DNA from: Neorhizobium sp. SOG26
Lineage (GTDB): Bacteria > Pseudomonadota > Alphaproteobacteria > Rhizobiales > Rhizobiaceae
Direction: 5' to 3'
Assembly (NCBI RefSeq): GCF_003491345.1
Contig: NZ_CP025512.1
Location: 3,309,621-3,373,620, forward strand
Length of the DNA stretch: 64,000 bases
Every line of letters begins with the position of its first letter. The first letter of the stretch is position 1. Position numbers and translations under genes: made by a program. The notes under the pieces were generated by a model. The model was not told the origin of the DNA. It saw only the letters and a list, made by a program, of their open reading frames with translations, and ran no database searches. Positions 48,896 to 58,521 of this stretch are shown here, piece after piece.

Positions 48896-49480
48896 CTAGT
48901 CGAGCTGCAGCTGTGACCGGCCGCTCGTCAGGTCGGTGATCATGGTCGAGACGGTTTCGACGTGCGCTTCCGCGAGGCGGATGATGAGCTCGGCGCCGGT
49001 GCCTCCAAACCGCTCGTCCGTGATGGACAGGTCAGGGTGGGACTGGAGGCGCGCCTTCACCCGGGCAAGGTCGGAGAACTCCAGGTGGACGGCGCCTTCG
49101 ACCGAAGGCCTGACCTCCGCCAGCTGCGCGCTCTTGAGGCACTGGCCGGCGGTCCCGCCATAGGCCCGCACGAGGCCGCCGCTGCCAAGCAGGATGCCGC
49201 CGAACCAGCGGGTCACGATCACCACGACCTTGTCGACGGCGTGGCCGTCAATGGCGGCCAGGATCGGCTTGCCTGCCGTGCCGCTCGGCTCCCCGTCATC
49301 GGAAAAGCGATAGGCCTGGCCGATCCGCCATGCCCAGCAATTGTGGTTCGCGTCCGCATGCGACTGCGCGGCGATGGCGGCTTTCGCCTCCTCCTCGCTT
49401 GCGACAGGCAGCGCGGTGGCAAGAAACCGGCTTTTCTTGACGACCTGCTCGAAGGTTGAAGGCTGCTGCAGTTCAAGCAT
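48896..49480 (-). CDS. yigZ: YigZ/IMPACT family protein
   Basis: A 194-aa UPF0029 family protein: MLELQQPSTFEQVVKKSRFLATALPVASEEEAKAAIAAQSHADANHNCWAWRIG, then RFSDDGEPSGTAGKPILAAIDGHAVDKVVVIVTRWFGGILLGSGGLVRAYGGTA, the family signature. A small C-terminal alpha/beta domain follows. Eukaryotic IMPACT acts in translational control and the bacterial role is unknown. It converges with prfC 20 bp away. Confidence 0.93.
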   Translation of the reverse strand: MLELQQPSTFEQVVKKSRFLATALPVASEEEAKAAIAAQSHADANHNCWAWRIGQAYRFSDDGEPSGTAGKPILAAIDGHAVDKVVVIVTRWFGGILLGSGGLVRAYGGTAGQCLKSAQLAEVRPSVEGAVHLEFSDLARVKARLQSHPDLSITDERFGGTGAELIIRLAEAHVETVSTMITDLTSGRSQLQLD

Positions 49481-49504
49481 GGCGGATCGAGGCGAACAGC
49501 ATCA

Positions 49505-50449
49505 TCAGGCGAACTTGACGGCCGTGGTGTTGGAGCCGCAAACCAGCACGCAAACCCGTTCATCGGGCGCCGGCACATATTTGCCGGACAGGAGAGCCGC
49601 AAACGCCGCCGCGCCGCCGGGTTCCGCAACAAGCCGCGCGCCGGACCAGAGTGCCTTCTGCGCGTCGAGAATATCCTGGTCTGACACCAGTACGGGTGGC
49701 TCGACGAACTGCTTGGCCACGGGGAACATCAACTGTCCGACCTGTTTTGGCGCAAGCGAGTCCGCTGCGATGCCGCCAGCGGGAGCATCCACCGGCTTGC
49801 CGGCCTTGAACGCCTCGTAAAGGGTGGGCGCGCCATCGGATTCCACCGCCACGATCTTCACGCGTCCGCGCAGCCAGGAGGCAATGCCGCCGATCAGGCC
49901 GCCACCGCCAACAGCCACCAGCAGCGTGGTCATCTCCGGCAGGTCTTCTTCGATCTCCTTGCCAAGCGTTCCCTGGCCGATCAGCGTTTCGGGCTGGTCA
50001 TAGGCGTGGATGGGCAAGGCACCGCTTTCAGCGGCAAACCGTTCGCTGGCCGCCAGCGCGTCGGCATAACGGTCGCCGCCAACAACGAGGTCGGCGCCGT
50101 AGGAGCGGATGAGGTCGATCTTGGCCTGCGAAGAAACGCTCGGCACGAAGATGTGCGCGGGCACACCGCGTTCGCGCGCGGCATAAGCCACGGCCGCGCC
50201 ATGATTGCCGCCCGATGCAGCGACCACGCCGGCGTCCGGCAGTTCCCGGGACAACAAGCTTGCAAACGCGCCGCGCACCTTGAACGAGCCGGAATGCTGC
50301 AGCAGTTCGAGCTTCAGGTCGACCGACCGCGCCTTGGCGCCAAAATCCTTCAGGTTGACGCGCATGACCGGCGTGTGGCGAATGAACGGCCGGATCAGCT
50401 TCTCGGTTTCGGCGATACGTTCGGGTGTGACGGCAGACAGATCGGACAT
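49505..50449 (-). CDS. PLP-dependent threonine/serine dehydratase
   Basis: A 314-aa fold-type II PLP enzyme. The Schiff-base lysine is in LLQHSGSFKVRGAFASLLS, the SGGNHGAAVAYAARERGV loop binds substrate, and VAVGGGGLIGGIASWLRG is the phosphate-binding loop. It should deaminate threonine or serine to a 2-oxoacid; no regulatory ACT domain is present, so it is catabolic-type rather than IlvA biosynthetic. Gly-rich substrate loop may alternatively indicate serine racemase activity. It is transcribed in the same direction as yigZ, 24 bp apart. Confidence 0.9.
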   Translation of the reverse strand: MSDLSAVTPERIAETEKLIRPFIRHTPVMRVNLKDFGAKARSVDLKLELLQHSGSFKVRGAFASLLSRELPDAGVVAASGGNHGAAVAYAARERGVPAHIFVPSVSSQAKIDLIRSYGADLVVGGDRYADALAASERFAAESGALPIHAYDQPETLIGQGTLGKEIEEDLPEMTTLLVAVGGGGLIGGIASWLRGRVKIVAVESDGAPTLYEAFKAGKPVDAPAGGIAADSLAPKQVGQLMFPVAKQFVEPPVLVSDQDILDAQKALWSGARLVAEPGGAAAFAALLSGKYVPAPDERVCVLVCGSNTTAVKFA

Positions 50450-50531
50450 GCGGCCCCTCTTGATGGTGAGGCATGTTGCCTAACGCGGAAGCGGGTTTCT
50501 GGAAAGCCCTGAAGCTCGCCGATCAGGCCGA

Positions 50532-51908
50532 TCAGGCCGAAGCGAGGTCTTTCAGGAAGTCGTCGCACCAGCGGTTGATGTCGTAGACCTTCAGGTGCTC
50601 CATCATCTTTTCCCAACGCTGCTTGCGTTCGTCGAGGGACATGGTCAGGCCGCGTGCGATCGCATGCGCAGTGCCTTCGATGTCATAAGGATTGACCAGC
50701 AGGGCGCCTGTCAGTTCACGTGCAGCTCCGGCAAAGCGGGAAAGAACGAGCACGCCGGGATCTTCCGGATCCTGTGCGGCGAGATATTCCTTGGCAACGA
50801 GATTCATGCCGTCACGCAGCGGCGTCACGAGCCCGATCCGGGCCAGCCGATAGAGCCCGGCCAGCACCGGCCGCGCCACCGAGCGGTTGACATAACGGAT
50901 CGGCACCCAGTCCACGGTGCCGACCGAGCCGTTCACGCGTCCCGCCTGTTCGGCGACCGTACGCTGCATCTGCTCGTATTCCGGCACTTCCGATCGCGAT
51001 TTCGGGGTGATCTGCAGATAGGTGACCTTGTTCTGGTAGGCCGGGTTGAGCGTGATGAACTTGTCGAAAGCATCGATGCGCTGGGTAATGCCCTTGGAAT
51101 AGTCCAGCCGGTCAACGCCAATGATCAGGTCGCGGCCTTCGACGCTCTGGCGCGCCTTGCGCACGATCGCGTTATTGTAGGCCTTCTTGGCGAACCTGGC
51201 GAATTCCTCGGTTTCGATCGCGATCGAATAATAACCGCCCTTGAAGGTTCGGCCGTAGGTCGAGAACTTGTTGCCTTCCAGCCGCTCGCCGATGCCTTCG
51301 CGCACCAGCCCGCCACCGAAATTGTCGAGGTCGTGCTCGGTCTGGAAGCCGACGAGATCGTATTGCGAAAGGCCCCGCATGATCTGTTCGTGGACGGGCA
51401 TGGCAAACAGCACGTCGGCCGGCGGCCAGGGGATATGAAGGAAGAAGCCGATCTTGTTCTTCAGCCCCATCTCGCGTAGTTCCGCGGCAAGCGGGATCAA
51501 GTGGTAGTCATGCACCCAGATGACGTCATCTTCCTCGATGAGCGGCGCAAGCCGCTGGGCAAAGAAGCGGTTGACTCGGAAATAACCGGCCATCTCCTTG
51601 CGGCCGTATTCCGCAAGGTCGAGGCGGTAATGGCAGATCGGCCAGAGCACCCGGTTGGCGAAGCCGTGGTAATATTCCTCGACATCGGTCTTGGTGAGGT
51701 CAGTCAGCGCATAGGTGATGTTGCCATGCGTGCGCATGTCGAGTGGCTGCGGCTCTTTCGAACCGCTGGACTTGCCCGACCAGCCCATCCAGATGCCGCC
51801 GCGCTCTTCAAGTGCCGCCTGCAGGGCAACGGCGAGGCCGCCCGCCGGGGCGTCGCCACTTTTTTGCGGCAGGGTGACGCGGTTCGAAACGACCACAAGA
51901 CGGCTCAC
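50532..51908 (-). CDS. otsA: Trehalose-6-phosphate synthase (OtsA)
   Basis: A 458-aa GT20 retaining glycosyltransferase that joins UDP-glucose and glucose-6-phosphate. Family blocks: [103 protein letters not shown] and [15 protein letters not shown]. The start is GTG 51908 (AAAGGA upstream). It lies 11 bp after otsB and forms an otsBA operon; trehalose protects against desiccation and osmotic stress. Confidence 0.95.
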   Translation of the reverse strand: MSRLVVVSNRVTLPQKSGDAPAGGLAVALQAALEERGGIWMGWSGKSSGSKEPQPLDMRTHGNITYALTDLTKTDVEEYYHGFANRVLWPICHYRLDLAEYGRKEMAGYFRVNRFFAQRLAPLIEEDDVIWVHDYHLIPLAAELREMGLKNKIGFFLHIPWPPADVLFAMPVHEQIMRGLSQYDLVGFQTEHDLDNFGGGLVREGIGERLEGNKFSTYGRTFKGGYYSIAIETEEFARFAKKAYNNAIVRKARQSVEGRDLIIGVDRLDYSKGITQRIDAFDKFITLNPAYQNKVTYLQITPKSRSEVPEYEQMQRTVAEQAGRVNGSVGTVDWVPIRYVNRSVARPVLAGLYRLARIGLVTPLRDGMNLVAKEYLAAQDPEDPGVLVLSRFAGAARELTGALLVNPYDIEGTAHAIARGLTMSLDERKQRWEKMMEHLKVYDINRWCDDFLKDLASA

Positions 51909-51919
51909 GGTGGTTCCTT

Positions 51920-52732
51920 TCACTCAGGCCGAACGGTTTCGGCAGCAAATCGATGGATGAGAGAGCGTAGATAAGAAGCGGAGGGCAGGGTGGATTGTGC
52001 CACCGTTTCGGCAGGTGTCTCGGAGATGCGGATGGAATGGCCGCCAAGCTCGTTCACGACACGGAACATCGCTTCGTCGGTCACGTCATCGCCGATGGCG
52101 ATGGGCTTGCGGTCCTGGAACGGCGCCTCGTTCAGATAGGCCATGAGCGCGTGACCCTTGCTGGCGCGCGCGGGGCGGATTTCCACGACCATCTTGCCAT
52201 GCTGCAGGGTGAAGTCTTCGCCCGCCATATCGAGGTAACGTTCCATGGCCGCTTCCACCACCTCGCGCTGCTCGGGCGCGCGTCGGTAGTGCGCGGCAAC
52301 AGCCGCTCCCTTGTTCTCAATCAGCACGCCCGGCCATTGCTGCGCCTCGCGGGCCAGCGCGGCCTTCAGCGTTTCGAACTCGGCGCCAACCTCTACGCGG
52401 GTTGTCATGCCGGTCGCATCGCGGCGTTCGGACCCATGCAATCCGGCAATCGGAAAGACATACGGTTGGAAAAGCCGGTCCGCGAAAGGCAGGGCGCGGC
52501 CGGTGACCAGCGCCAACGCGCCACCAAGCCTGGCGGAAAGGCGGTGAAGGTCAGCCGGTAGCTCAGCCGGCACGACAATGCTTTCGGGCGTTTCGGCAAG
52601 GTCGATCAGTGTGCCATCGATGTCGAGAAAAAGAGCCCAGTGCGAAGGATCTTGCATGAGTTCTTCGAGAACCTGGTCGCCCGCAGATCCGGCGCCTTCG
52701 GTTGGGGGATTCGCGTGTTCCTGACGAGACAT
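51920..52732 (-). CDS. otsB: Trehalose-6-phosphate phosphatase (OtsB)
   Basis: A 270-aa HAD phosphatase completing trehalose synthesis. Catalytic motif DIDGTLIDLAETP (Asp nucleophile), the lid region PIAGLHGSERRDATG, Lys in ARASKGHALMAYLNEAPF and motif GDDVTDEAMFRVVNELGG are present. ATG 52732 follows GAGG closely; a longer N-terminus (ATG 52753) is possible. It is upstream of otsA, the order commonly seen in rhizobia. Confidence 0.92.
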   Translation of the reverse strand: MSRQEHANPPTEGAGSAGDQVLEELMQDPSHWALFLDIDGTLIDLAETPESIVVPAELPADLHRLSARLGGALALVTGRALPFADRLFQPYVFPIAGLHGSERRDATGMTTRVEVGAEFETLKAALAREAQQWPGVLIENKGAAVAAHYRRAPEQREVVEAAMERYLDMAGEDFTLQHGKMVVEIRPARASKGHALMAYLNEAPFQDRKPIAIGDDVTDEAMFRVVNELGGHSIRISETPAETVAQSTLPSASYLRSLIHRFAAETVRPE

Positions 52733-52922
52733 GTTCCTCAATCTAGGTTTCATACGTCGTTCGACAAGCGCACACGGCAACAGACTGTCGCAAAATTTGA
52801 TCCGCGCCGGCCTCGATTCATGCCATGACGAGCCTGGATTTACGGGTCGTTAACCATAATTCGCGACCCTCAAGTCATTGCAGGACGAGCCGCGTCTGCG
52901 GCAAGCGGGAGAGCTGGAATCC

Positions 52923-53717
52923 ATGTGCCGTTGGGCAGCCTATCGTGGCGAACCTCTTTATCTTGAGGAGCTCGTATCCTCGCCGGCTCATTCGCTGATC
53001 GAACAGTCCCACTGCGCCACCCGCGCCAAGACCGCCACGAACGGGGACGGTTTCGGCATCGCCTGGTATGGCGAAAGGCCGGAGCCCGGCCGCTACCGCG
53101 ACATCCTGCCCGCCTGGTCGGATTGCAACCTGAAGAGCCTTGCCCGGCAGATCCGTTCGCCGCTTTTCCTTGCGCATGTGCGGGCAGCGACGAATGGCGG
53201 CACGCGTCGCGACAACTGCCACCCCTTCGTGCATGGGACCTGGTCCTTCATGCATAACGGCCAGATCTCCGGCTTCGAGGCGATACGCCGGCCGATGGAG
53301 GCTCTGCTCTCCGACGAGCTGTTCCATGCCCGCACCGGCACCACCGATTCCGAGCTGCTGTTCCTGCTGGCGCTCCAGTTCGGCATGGATGCCGATCCGT
53401 TCGGTGCGATGGAGAAGGCGATCGCCACCGTGGAGGAACTGTCGCACCAGAGACGGGGGGAGGCATTGGTGCGGTTTACCGCCGCCTTCTCCGACGGCAA
53501 GCAGCTTTACGCCGTGCGCTACGCCACCGACCACAAGCCGCCGACGCTGTACGCCGCGCCGATGGGCGGCCGCACCGGATATTGCCTCGTGTCGGAGCCG
53601 CTGAACGATGACGTCGATACCTGGGTGGAGATCCCGGATGGCAGCGCCGTGAAGGTCTGCGCCGAGGGTATGCAGGCGTCGATCTTCCAGCCGCAATCCT
53701 TGCCGCAGGCTGCCTGA
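52923..53717 (+). CDS. Class II glutamine amidotransferase (YafJ/EgtC-like)
   Basis: A 264-aa Ntn-type amidotransferase. The protein starts MCRWAAYRGEPLYLEELVSSPAHSLIEQS; removal of Met leaves Cys2 as nucleophile. Typical motifs are TNGDGFGIAWYGERPEPGRYRDILPAWSD, LAHVRAATNGGTRRDNCHPFVHG and FMHNGQISGF. The acceptor substrate is unknown. ATG 52923 is required to place Cys2; the frame from 52878 would bury it, so the upstream ATG is not used. Convergent with coaBC (stop codons 2 bp apart). Confidence 0.93.
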   Translation: MCRWAAYRGEPLYLEELVSSPAHSLIEQSHCATRAKTATNGDGFGIAWYGERPEPGRYRDILPAWSDCNLKSLARQIRSPLFLAHVRAATNGGTRRDNCHPFVHGTWSFMHNGQISGFEAIRRPMEALLSDELFHARTGTTDSELLFLLALQFGMDADPFGAMEKAIATVEELSHQRRGEALVRFTAAFSDGKQLYAVRYATDHKPPTLYAAPMGGRTGYCLVSEPLNDDVDTWVEIPDGSAVKVCAEGMQASIFQPQSLPQAA

Positions 53718-53718
53718 G

Positions 53719-54927
53719 CTAGCCGACGAGCTTCTGCGCGATCAGCGCCGCCAAGCGCTCCGCCACCTCGTCCTTGTCGAGATCCGGCCACTCATCGACA
53801 CCGCTGGCGCTGATGATCTTCACCCGGTTGCGGGTGCCGCCCATCACGCCGGTTTCGGGTGATACATCGTTTGCGACGATCATGTCGGCGCCCTTGCGCT
53901 CCAGCTTCGACCTTCCGTTGGCGACCACGTCCTGTGTTTCGGCGGCGAAACCAACGACGATCCTCGGGCGGTTCTCGTGATGGCCGACCGTCTTCAGGAT
54001 GTCCGGGTTTTCCGCAAGCTGCAGCGGCGGCGGGGCCTCGCCCGGCTGTTTCTTGATCTTGTGGCCAGCCGAAGATGCGACGCGCCAGTCGGCGACGGCG
54101 GCCACCATCACGGCGATATCCGCGGGCAGGCGGGAGACCACGGCATCCCGCATCTCCTCGGCCCTCTCCACATGCACCGTCGTCACGCCCTGCGGGTCAG
54201 GAATGGTCACCGGTCCGGAAACGAGCGTGACCTCGGCGCCAAGCCGCGCGAGTGCCGCGGCAATCGCATGACCCTGGCGGCCGGAGGAGCGATTGGCGAT
54301 GTAGCGCACGGGATCGATCGGCTCATGTGTTGGCCCGGAGGTGACGATCGCGGTCTTGCCGGCAAGAGGCCTGTCGCCGGGAGCAAGCAGGGCCGTGATC
54401 GCCTTGACGATCTCCAGCGGCTCGGCCATGCGCCCGACGCCCGCTTCATTGCGCTCGGCCATTTCGCCGGCCATTGGCCCAATGAAATGGATGCCGTCCG
54501 CCTTCAGCGTCGCGACATTGCGCCTCGTCGGCGGCGCTTCCCACATCTTCGGGTTCATCGCCGGCGCAATCAAGACCGGCCGGTCCGTGGCAAGCAGGAC
54601 GGCGCTTGCCAGATCGTCGGCGAGCCCATTCGCCATCTTTGCCATCAGGTCGGCGCTGGCAGGCGCGACCACGACGAGATCCGTGTCCCGCGCCAGCCGG
54701 ATATGGCCGACATCCTGCTCGTCTTCGCGCGAAAAAAGGTCGGTATAGACATGGCTTGCGGAAAGCGCACCGACGGCGAGCGGCGTGATGAACTCCTGCG
54801 CCGCCTTCGTCATCACCGGCCGCACCAGCGCGCCGCGCTCGCGAAGCCGCCGGATCAGGTCGAGGCTCTTGTAGGCGGCGATACCGCCCGAGATGATCAG
54901 AAGAATGCGCTTGTTTGAGAGTTCCAT
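53719..54927 (-). CDS. coaBC: Bifunctional phosphopantothenoylcysteine decarboxylase/synthase
   Basis: A 402-aa fusion for CoA synthesis. The N-terminal CoaC flavoprotein (about 1-185) shows ILLIISGGIAAYKSLDLIRRLRERGA, LSASHVYTDLF with the catalytic His, and the PAMNPKMWEAPPTRRN loop. The C-terminal CoaB part has IVTSGPTHEPIDPVRYIANRSSGRQG and VAAVADWRV. It couples CTP and cysteine to 4'-phosphopantothenate and then decarboxylates. Length fits. Divergent from the MFS gene at 55074. Confidence 0.96.
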   Translation of the reverse strand: MELSNKRILLIISGGIAAYKSLDLIRRLRERGALVRPVMTKAAQEFITPLAVGALSASHVYTDLFSREDEQDVGHIRLARDTDLVVVAPASADLMAKMANGLADDLASAVLLATDRPVLIAPAMNPKMWEAPPTRRNVATLKADGIHFIGPMAGEMAERNEAGVGRMAEPLEIVKAITALLAPGDRPLAGKTAIVTSGPTHEPIDPVRYIANRSSGRQGHAIAAALARLGAEVTLVSGPVTIPDPQGVTTVHVERAEEMRDAVVSRLPADIAVMVAAVADWRVASSAGHKIKKQPGEAPPPLQLAENPDILKTVGHHENRPRIVVGFAAETQDVVANGRSKLERKGADMIVANDVSPETGVMGGTRNRVKIISASGVDEWPDLDKDEVAERLAALIAQKLVG

Positions 54928-55073
54928 AGCCCGACCTGCGATGACTGTGGCCGGAAGCTAAGCCATCGGGGGGAGATGTTCAATCGCGCGCGAAAGGGAT
55001 ACGGCGAGCATGGTTGCGGGTTGGAATGGATTGAGCGGCCGCTTAGTTAGAGTTGATCACCAAGGTTCATGCC

Positions 55074-56315
55074 ATGCCCGAAGCCGCCGATCCGGCCCCT
55101 CCCTCAAATGCCACAGGCGCAGCCAGACAGTATCTCGTCCGCGGCAGCTCGGGATACCGCAAGGCGAGCTTCGCGCTTTTCCTTTCAGGCTTCTCCACCT
55201 TCGCGCTGCTTTATTGCGTGCAGCCGCTGATGCCGATTTTCTCGCACGATTTCGGCGTCAGCCCTGCCGCAAGCTCCTTGTCGTTGTCGCTCTCCACCGG
55301 GCTGCTTGCGGTGGCAATCTTTCTGGCCGCAGCGGTGTCGCAGCGCTTCGGGCGCCGCAGCCTGATGTTCGTGTCGCTGCTCGGCGCTTCCGTCTGCACG
55401 GTTGCCTGCGCGATCGCGCCAGGCTGGAACGCCATCCTCCTCATCCGGGCGCTGGAGGGTTTTCTGCTCGGTGGCGTGCCGGCCGTCGCGATGGCCTATC
55501 TTTCGGAAGAAATCGAGCCGCGCTCGCTCGGCTCGGCGATGGGCCTTTATATCGCCGGCAATGCCTTTGGCGGCATGGCGGGGCGCGTCTTCACCGGCAT
55601 CCTCGCCGAATATCTTTCGTGGCGCTGGGCGCTTGGCAGCATCGGCCTGATGGGCATGGCGGCGGCCACCGGTTTCCTCATCCTCCTGCCACCGTCGCGC
55701 AACTTCGTGCAACGCAAGTCGTCGGCCCGATACCACGTCGATGCCTGGGTCGGACATTTGCGCAACCCGTCGCTCGCCATGCTGTTTGCAATAGCCTTCC
55801 TCGCCATGGGCGCCTTCGTGACGATCTACAACTATGCCGGCTTCCGGTTGGTGGCCGAGCCCTACAGCCTCAACCAGACGGAGCTTGGGCTGATCTTCAC
55901 GGTCTACCTGTTCGGCATGGCCGCATCCTGGGCTGGCGGCCATCTTGGCGATCGTTTCGGGTATTTCCTGGTCATGCCGGTCGGCATCGGCATTGCGCTC
56001 ATCGGCGTCGCCATCACGCTCGCGGCACCTCTGTGGGTGATCATTCTCGGCATCGTGCTTTTAACCTCCGGTTTCTTCATGGCCCATTCGGTGGCAAGCG
56101 CGTTGGTGGGCAAGCTCGCCAAGGGCAACAAGGGCCATGCCTCCTCGCTCTACCTGCTCGCCTATTACCTCGGCTCGAGCGTCGCAGGTTCGGCCGGCGG
56201 GCATTTCTGGGTTGCGGATGGATGGTGGGCGGTTGTTGCCTTTACCGGGGCGATGCTGTTCGCATGCCTTCTCGCCGCGCTGTTGTCGAAGCACTTTGCG
56301 CAGCGCGCCGGCTAG
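55074..56315 (+). CDS. MFS transporter (YnfM-like)
   Basis: A 413-aa twelve-helix carrier. After a short polar N-terminus the first helix is FALFLSGFSTFALLYCVQPLMPIF; the helix 2-3 loop is SQRFGRRSLMFVSLLG; helix 5 region MAYLSEEIEPRSLGSAMGLYIAGNAFGGMAGRV is characteristic of the YnfM/AraJ-type efflux branch. Substrate unknown. ATG 55074 has AAGG 8 nt upstream; ATG 55053 is an alternative. Its stop shares CTAG with the converging ClpP-like gene. Confidence 0.88.
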   Translation: MPEAADPAPPSNATGAARQYLVRGSSGYRKASFALFLSGFSTFALLYCVQPLMPIFSHDFGVSPAASSLSLSLSTGLLAVAIFLAAAVSQRFGRRSLMFVSLLGASVCTVACAIAPGWNAILLIRALEGFLLGGVPAVAMAYLSEEIEPRSLGSAMGLYIAGNAFGGMAGRVFTGILAEYLSWRWALGSIGLMGMAAATGFLILLPPSRNFVQRKSSARYHVDAWVGHLRNPSLAMLFAIAFLAMGAFVTIYNYAGFRLVAEPYSLNQTELGLIFTVYLFGMAASWAGGHLGDRFGYFLVMPVGIGIALIGVAITLAAPLWVIILGIVLLTSGFFMAHSVASALVGKLAKGNKGHASSLYLLAYYLGSSVAGSAGGHFWVADGWWAVVAFTGAMLFACLLAALLSKHFAQRAG

Positions 56316-57088
56316 CTCTTCTTCGCAGCGGTCGGGACCGCCGTGGTCGTAAGCTTGAACTCGCTCATTTTCTTCGGCGTCAGGTAGTAGAGCCGGTCGG
56401 GCGGCGTTTCGAGCGCGTTGATCCACAAGCCGGCACCAATGCCCATCGCATCGAGATGCCGCGCCACCCGCGCCGTGCTCGATTGCGCAGACGACATGGC
56501 CTGCTCGGCACTCGGGCGGTTCTTGCTGCCGTTGAAGACCTGGTGCACGCCGATCACCGCATCCTTCTCTGCCGTGCGGGCGACACCGCCGGCAAACACG
56601 ATCGGGCAGGAGGAGGCGCAGAGCGCCCTGGTCTCAACGCGCGTGTCGAGCTTCTTGTCTCGGATCAGTTTCGACATCGCCAGCGCATCATCGACCGAGC
56701 CGCCGGGGGAGTTCAGCGCCACCACCTTCACATACTCGCCGCGCGCCTCGATCTCCTCGGCAAAGCGGCCGGCGGCTCCAAGATCAATGGTGCCTTCCGC
56801 CAGGAGGACCCCACCCGGCTTCAGGTCAAAGACCATCGGCTGGCGCAGCACTTCGCTGGGGCTTGAAGGCTGCACGGGCGGAGCGGCCGGTACGCCATCC
56901 GTCAGCGCCGGCGGCAGGACGGGCTGATCTTCGTGCATCGGGTCGAACCCCGGGAGCTCCGTCTCGGACGTCGCCATCTCGCGGATATCGACCACCATGA
57001 AAACGGCAGAAGCGCAGAGCAGGAGGTAGAAGGCGCCTTTCATGATCGCGCCGTCATCGATCCTGCGGATCGCCTCACCAATCCTCAT
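56312..57088 (-). CDS. Membrane-anchored periplasmic ClpP-like protein
   Basis: A 258-aa protein. Residues 17-33 (KGAFYLLLCASAVFMVV) form one membrane anchor. A Pro-rich linker (60-80) leads to a ClpP/crotonase-like domain: VKVVALNSPGGSVDDALAMSKLI (residues 121-142), VETRALCASSCPIVFAGG (151-168) with a serine between two cysteines (S159/S160), and AVIGVHQVFNG with His182 where ClpP has its catalytic His. A C-x3-C pair around the putative nucleophile suggests a disulfide in the periplasm. ATG 57088 follows AGGGATC and overlaps the upstream gene by 14 bp. The gene is tightly linked to the unknown membrane protein, so the two probably act together. Confidence 0.82.
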   Translation of the reverse strand: MRIGEAIRRIDDGAIMKGAFYLLLCASAVFMVVDIREMATSETELPGFDPMHEDQPVLPPALTDGVPAAPPVQPSSPSEVLRQPMVFDLKPGGVLLAEGTIDLGAAGRFAEEIEARGEYVKVVALNSPGGSVDDALAMSKLIRDKKLDTRVETRALCASSCPIVFAGGVARTAEKDAVIGVHQVFNGSKNRPSAEQAMSSAQSSTARVARHLDAMGIGAGLWINALETPPDRLYYLTPKKMSEFKLTTTAVPTAAKKS

Positions 57089-58427
57089 GGCTGCGATCCC
57101 TGCGGCTGCGGGCTTCAAGGCTGGTGATGTTGTTGGGTTCCGGTTCGCCGGCAGGGCGCTCTTCGGGCGGCGCGTCCTGCTCTTGGCGCGCCTCGTCTGG
57201 CGTTTCGGCCACGGCCGTTGGGACCCGCTCCGGCACGCTGCCGGTCGCATTGATAGCGCGCTGCACCTCCAGCGCCCGCAGCAGTTCGCCAGCGGTGATG
57301 GTGTCGGCAAAGGCCAGTTTCTCGTCCTGTCGCCGGATCGCGCCATGCACCACGGCAAGGATGAAGACCATCACGCCCGGCAGGAGGTCGATCGAGATCG
57401 CACCGGCCCAGGCGGGTATGAATTCCGGCGCATAATGCAGTACGGCTTCCGCCGGCGCCATCGGCACGAAACGCCGCTCCTGAACCGGTGGGCGGGAAAG
57501 CAACTCGTCGGCAGCCTTTGCGAGCGCCTTGGATTGCGCGGCGACAGAGGAGCGCACCGTCTCCATCACCTGGTTCTGGCGGTTCACGAGATCCGGCAGC
57601 CCGCCATCCGGAACCGGGGCGATGAAGCCAAGCGACAGGTCATCGGCGGCGCGGCGGATGGAAGGCGCAACAGAGGTCTGGGTGAGCGAGGTGATGATGC
57701 CGGTGAGGGCCACGGCCTCGTTCGAGAATTGGTCGGCACGCGGGTCGATGAGGCCGGGCGCCGAAACCAGCGAGCGCATGGTCTCAAGCCGCTTCTGCCC
57801 CTGTTCGAAGAGGTCGGTTACCTGATCGCGCGAGGCGTTGATGCTGGCCTCGAGCGACTTCATCTGTGCGGACATCTGGCTGAGCAGTTGCACGACGCTG
57901 CCAGATCCTGTCGTTCCCGTCAGCGAGCCCGCCTGTCGTTCGACGCCGGCAAGCTGGGCGAAGCGTTCGGAGGCGCGCTGGATGTCGGGAAGGAGGCTCT
58001 GGGCCGCAAGCGCGTTCTGGTGCGCACGGTTGAGATCGGCGGTATAGTCTTCCACGCTTTCAGAAAGATGCTGCTCCACGGCAGCCGATCCGGCGAGTGC
58101 CGCAGCGTTCAGCCAGCTGGACATGGCCATAATCATCGCCGCACCCACGGCCATGACAAGGAGCAATGCGCCGCGCCCGGTGCGCGACGTCACATGCGGG
58201 TAAAACCGCGCCATGTAGGACCAGAAGGCGTAGATGCCGACCGAGACCGAGGCGGAGTAGATGACGGCTGCAAAGAACACCGCTGTCGGTGAACCGTCGA
58301 GGATCGTGCGGGCGCCGAGATAAGTGTAGACGCCTGACGCGAGCGCAAGCACGGCGAGTGCAAACCGGGTCATCGTTTCGACGGCGATGACGCCGTCCTG
58401 CAATCGTCTGGATGCGCCTAACGCCAT
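57075..58427 (-). CDS. Membrane protein with large coiled-coil periplasmic region, unknown function (450 aa)
   Basis: Hydrophobic segments are at about 21-40, 48-72, 86-106 and 340-362. Residues 115-310, between the third and fourth segments, are rich in A, Q, S, E and L with long helical heptad-like stretches (HLSESVEDYTADLNRAHQNALAAQSLL, then VVQLLSQMSAQMKSLEASINASRDQVTDLFEQGQKRLETMRSLV). This looks like a methyl-accepting-protein-like or sensor-scaffold helix bundle between two membrane parts. The C-terminus (370-450) is an acidic cytosolic tail (PEERPAGEPEPNNITSLEARS). No family recognised. The downstream ClpP-like gene starts within its 3' end, indicating coupling. Confidence 0.75.
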   Translation of the reverse strand: MALGASRRLQDGVIAVETMTRFALAVLALASGVYTYLGARTILDGSPTAVFFAAVIYSASVSVGIYAFWSYMARFYPHVTSRTGRGALLLVMAVGAAMIMAMSSWLNAAALAGSAAVEQHLSESVEDYTADLNRAHQNALAAQSLLPDIQRASERFAQLAGVERQAGSLTGTTGSGSVVQLLSQMSAQMKSLEASINASRDQVTDLFEQGQKRLETMRSLVSAPGLIDPRADQFSNEAVALTGIITSLTQTSVAPSIRRAADDLSLGFIAPVPDGGLPDLVNRQNQVMETVRSSVAAQSKALAKAADELLSRPPVQERRFVPMAPAEAVLHYAPEFIPAWAGAISIDLLPGVMVFILAVVHGAIRRQDEKLAFADTITAGELLRALEVQRAINATGSVPERVPTAVAETPDEARQEQDAPPEERPAGEPEPNNITSLEARSRRDRSHEDW

Positions 58428-58521
58428 GGAAAACCTCGAAAAGGAATGTATTCCTTAAGAGAGTATGAAGAAGCGGGCGGAATAAAGGCCGGGCCTTCGG
58501 GGCTTTCCCCAGCCACCGGCA

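Noticed and set aside
55010..56866. 618-codon plus-strand frame overlapping the MFS and ClpP-like genes
   Set aside because: Out-of-frame shadow with Arg/Pro/Leu-rich low complexity, covering parts of two well-supported genes.
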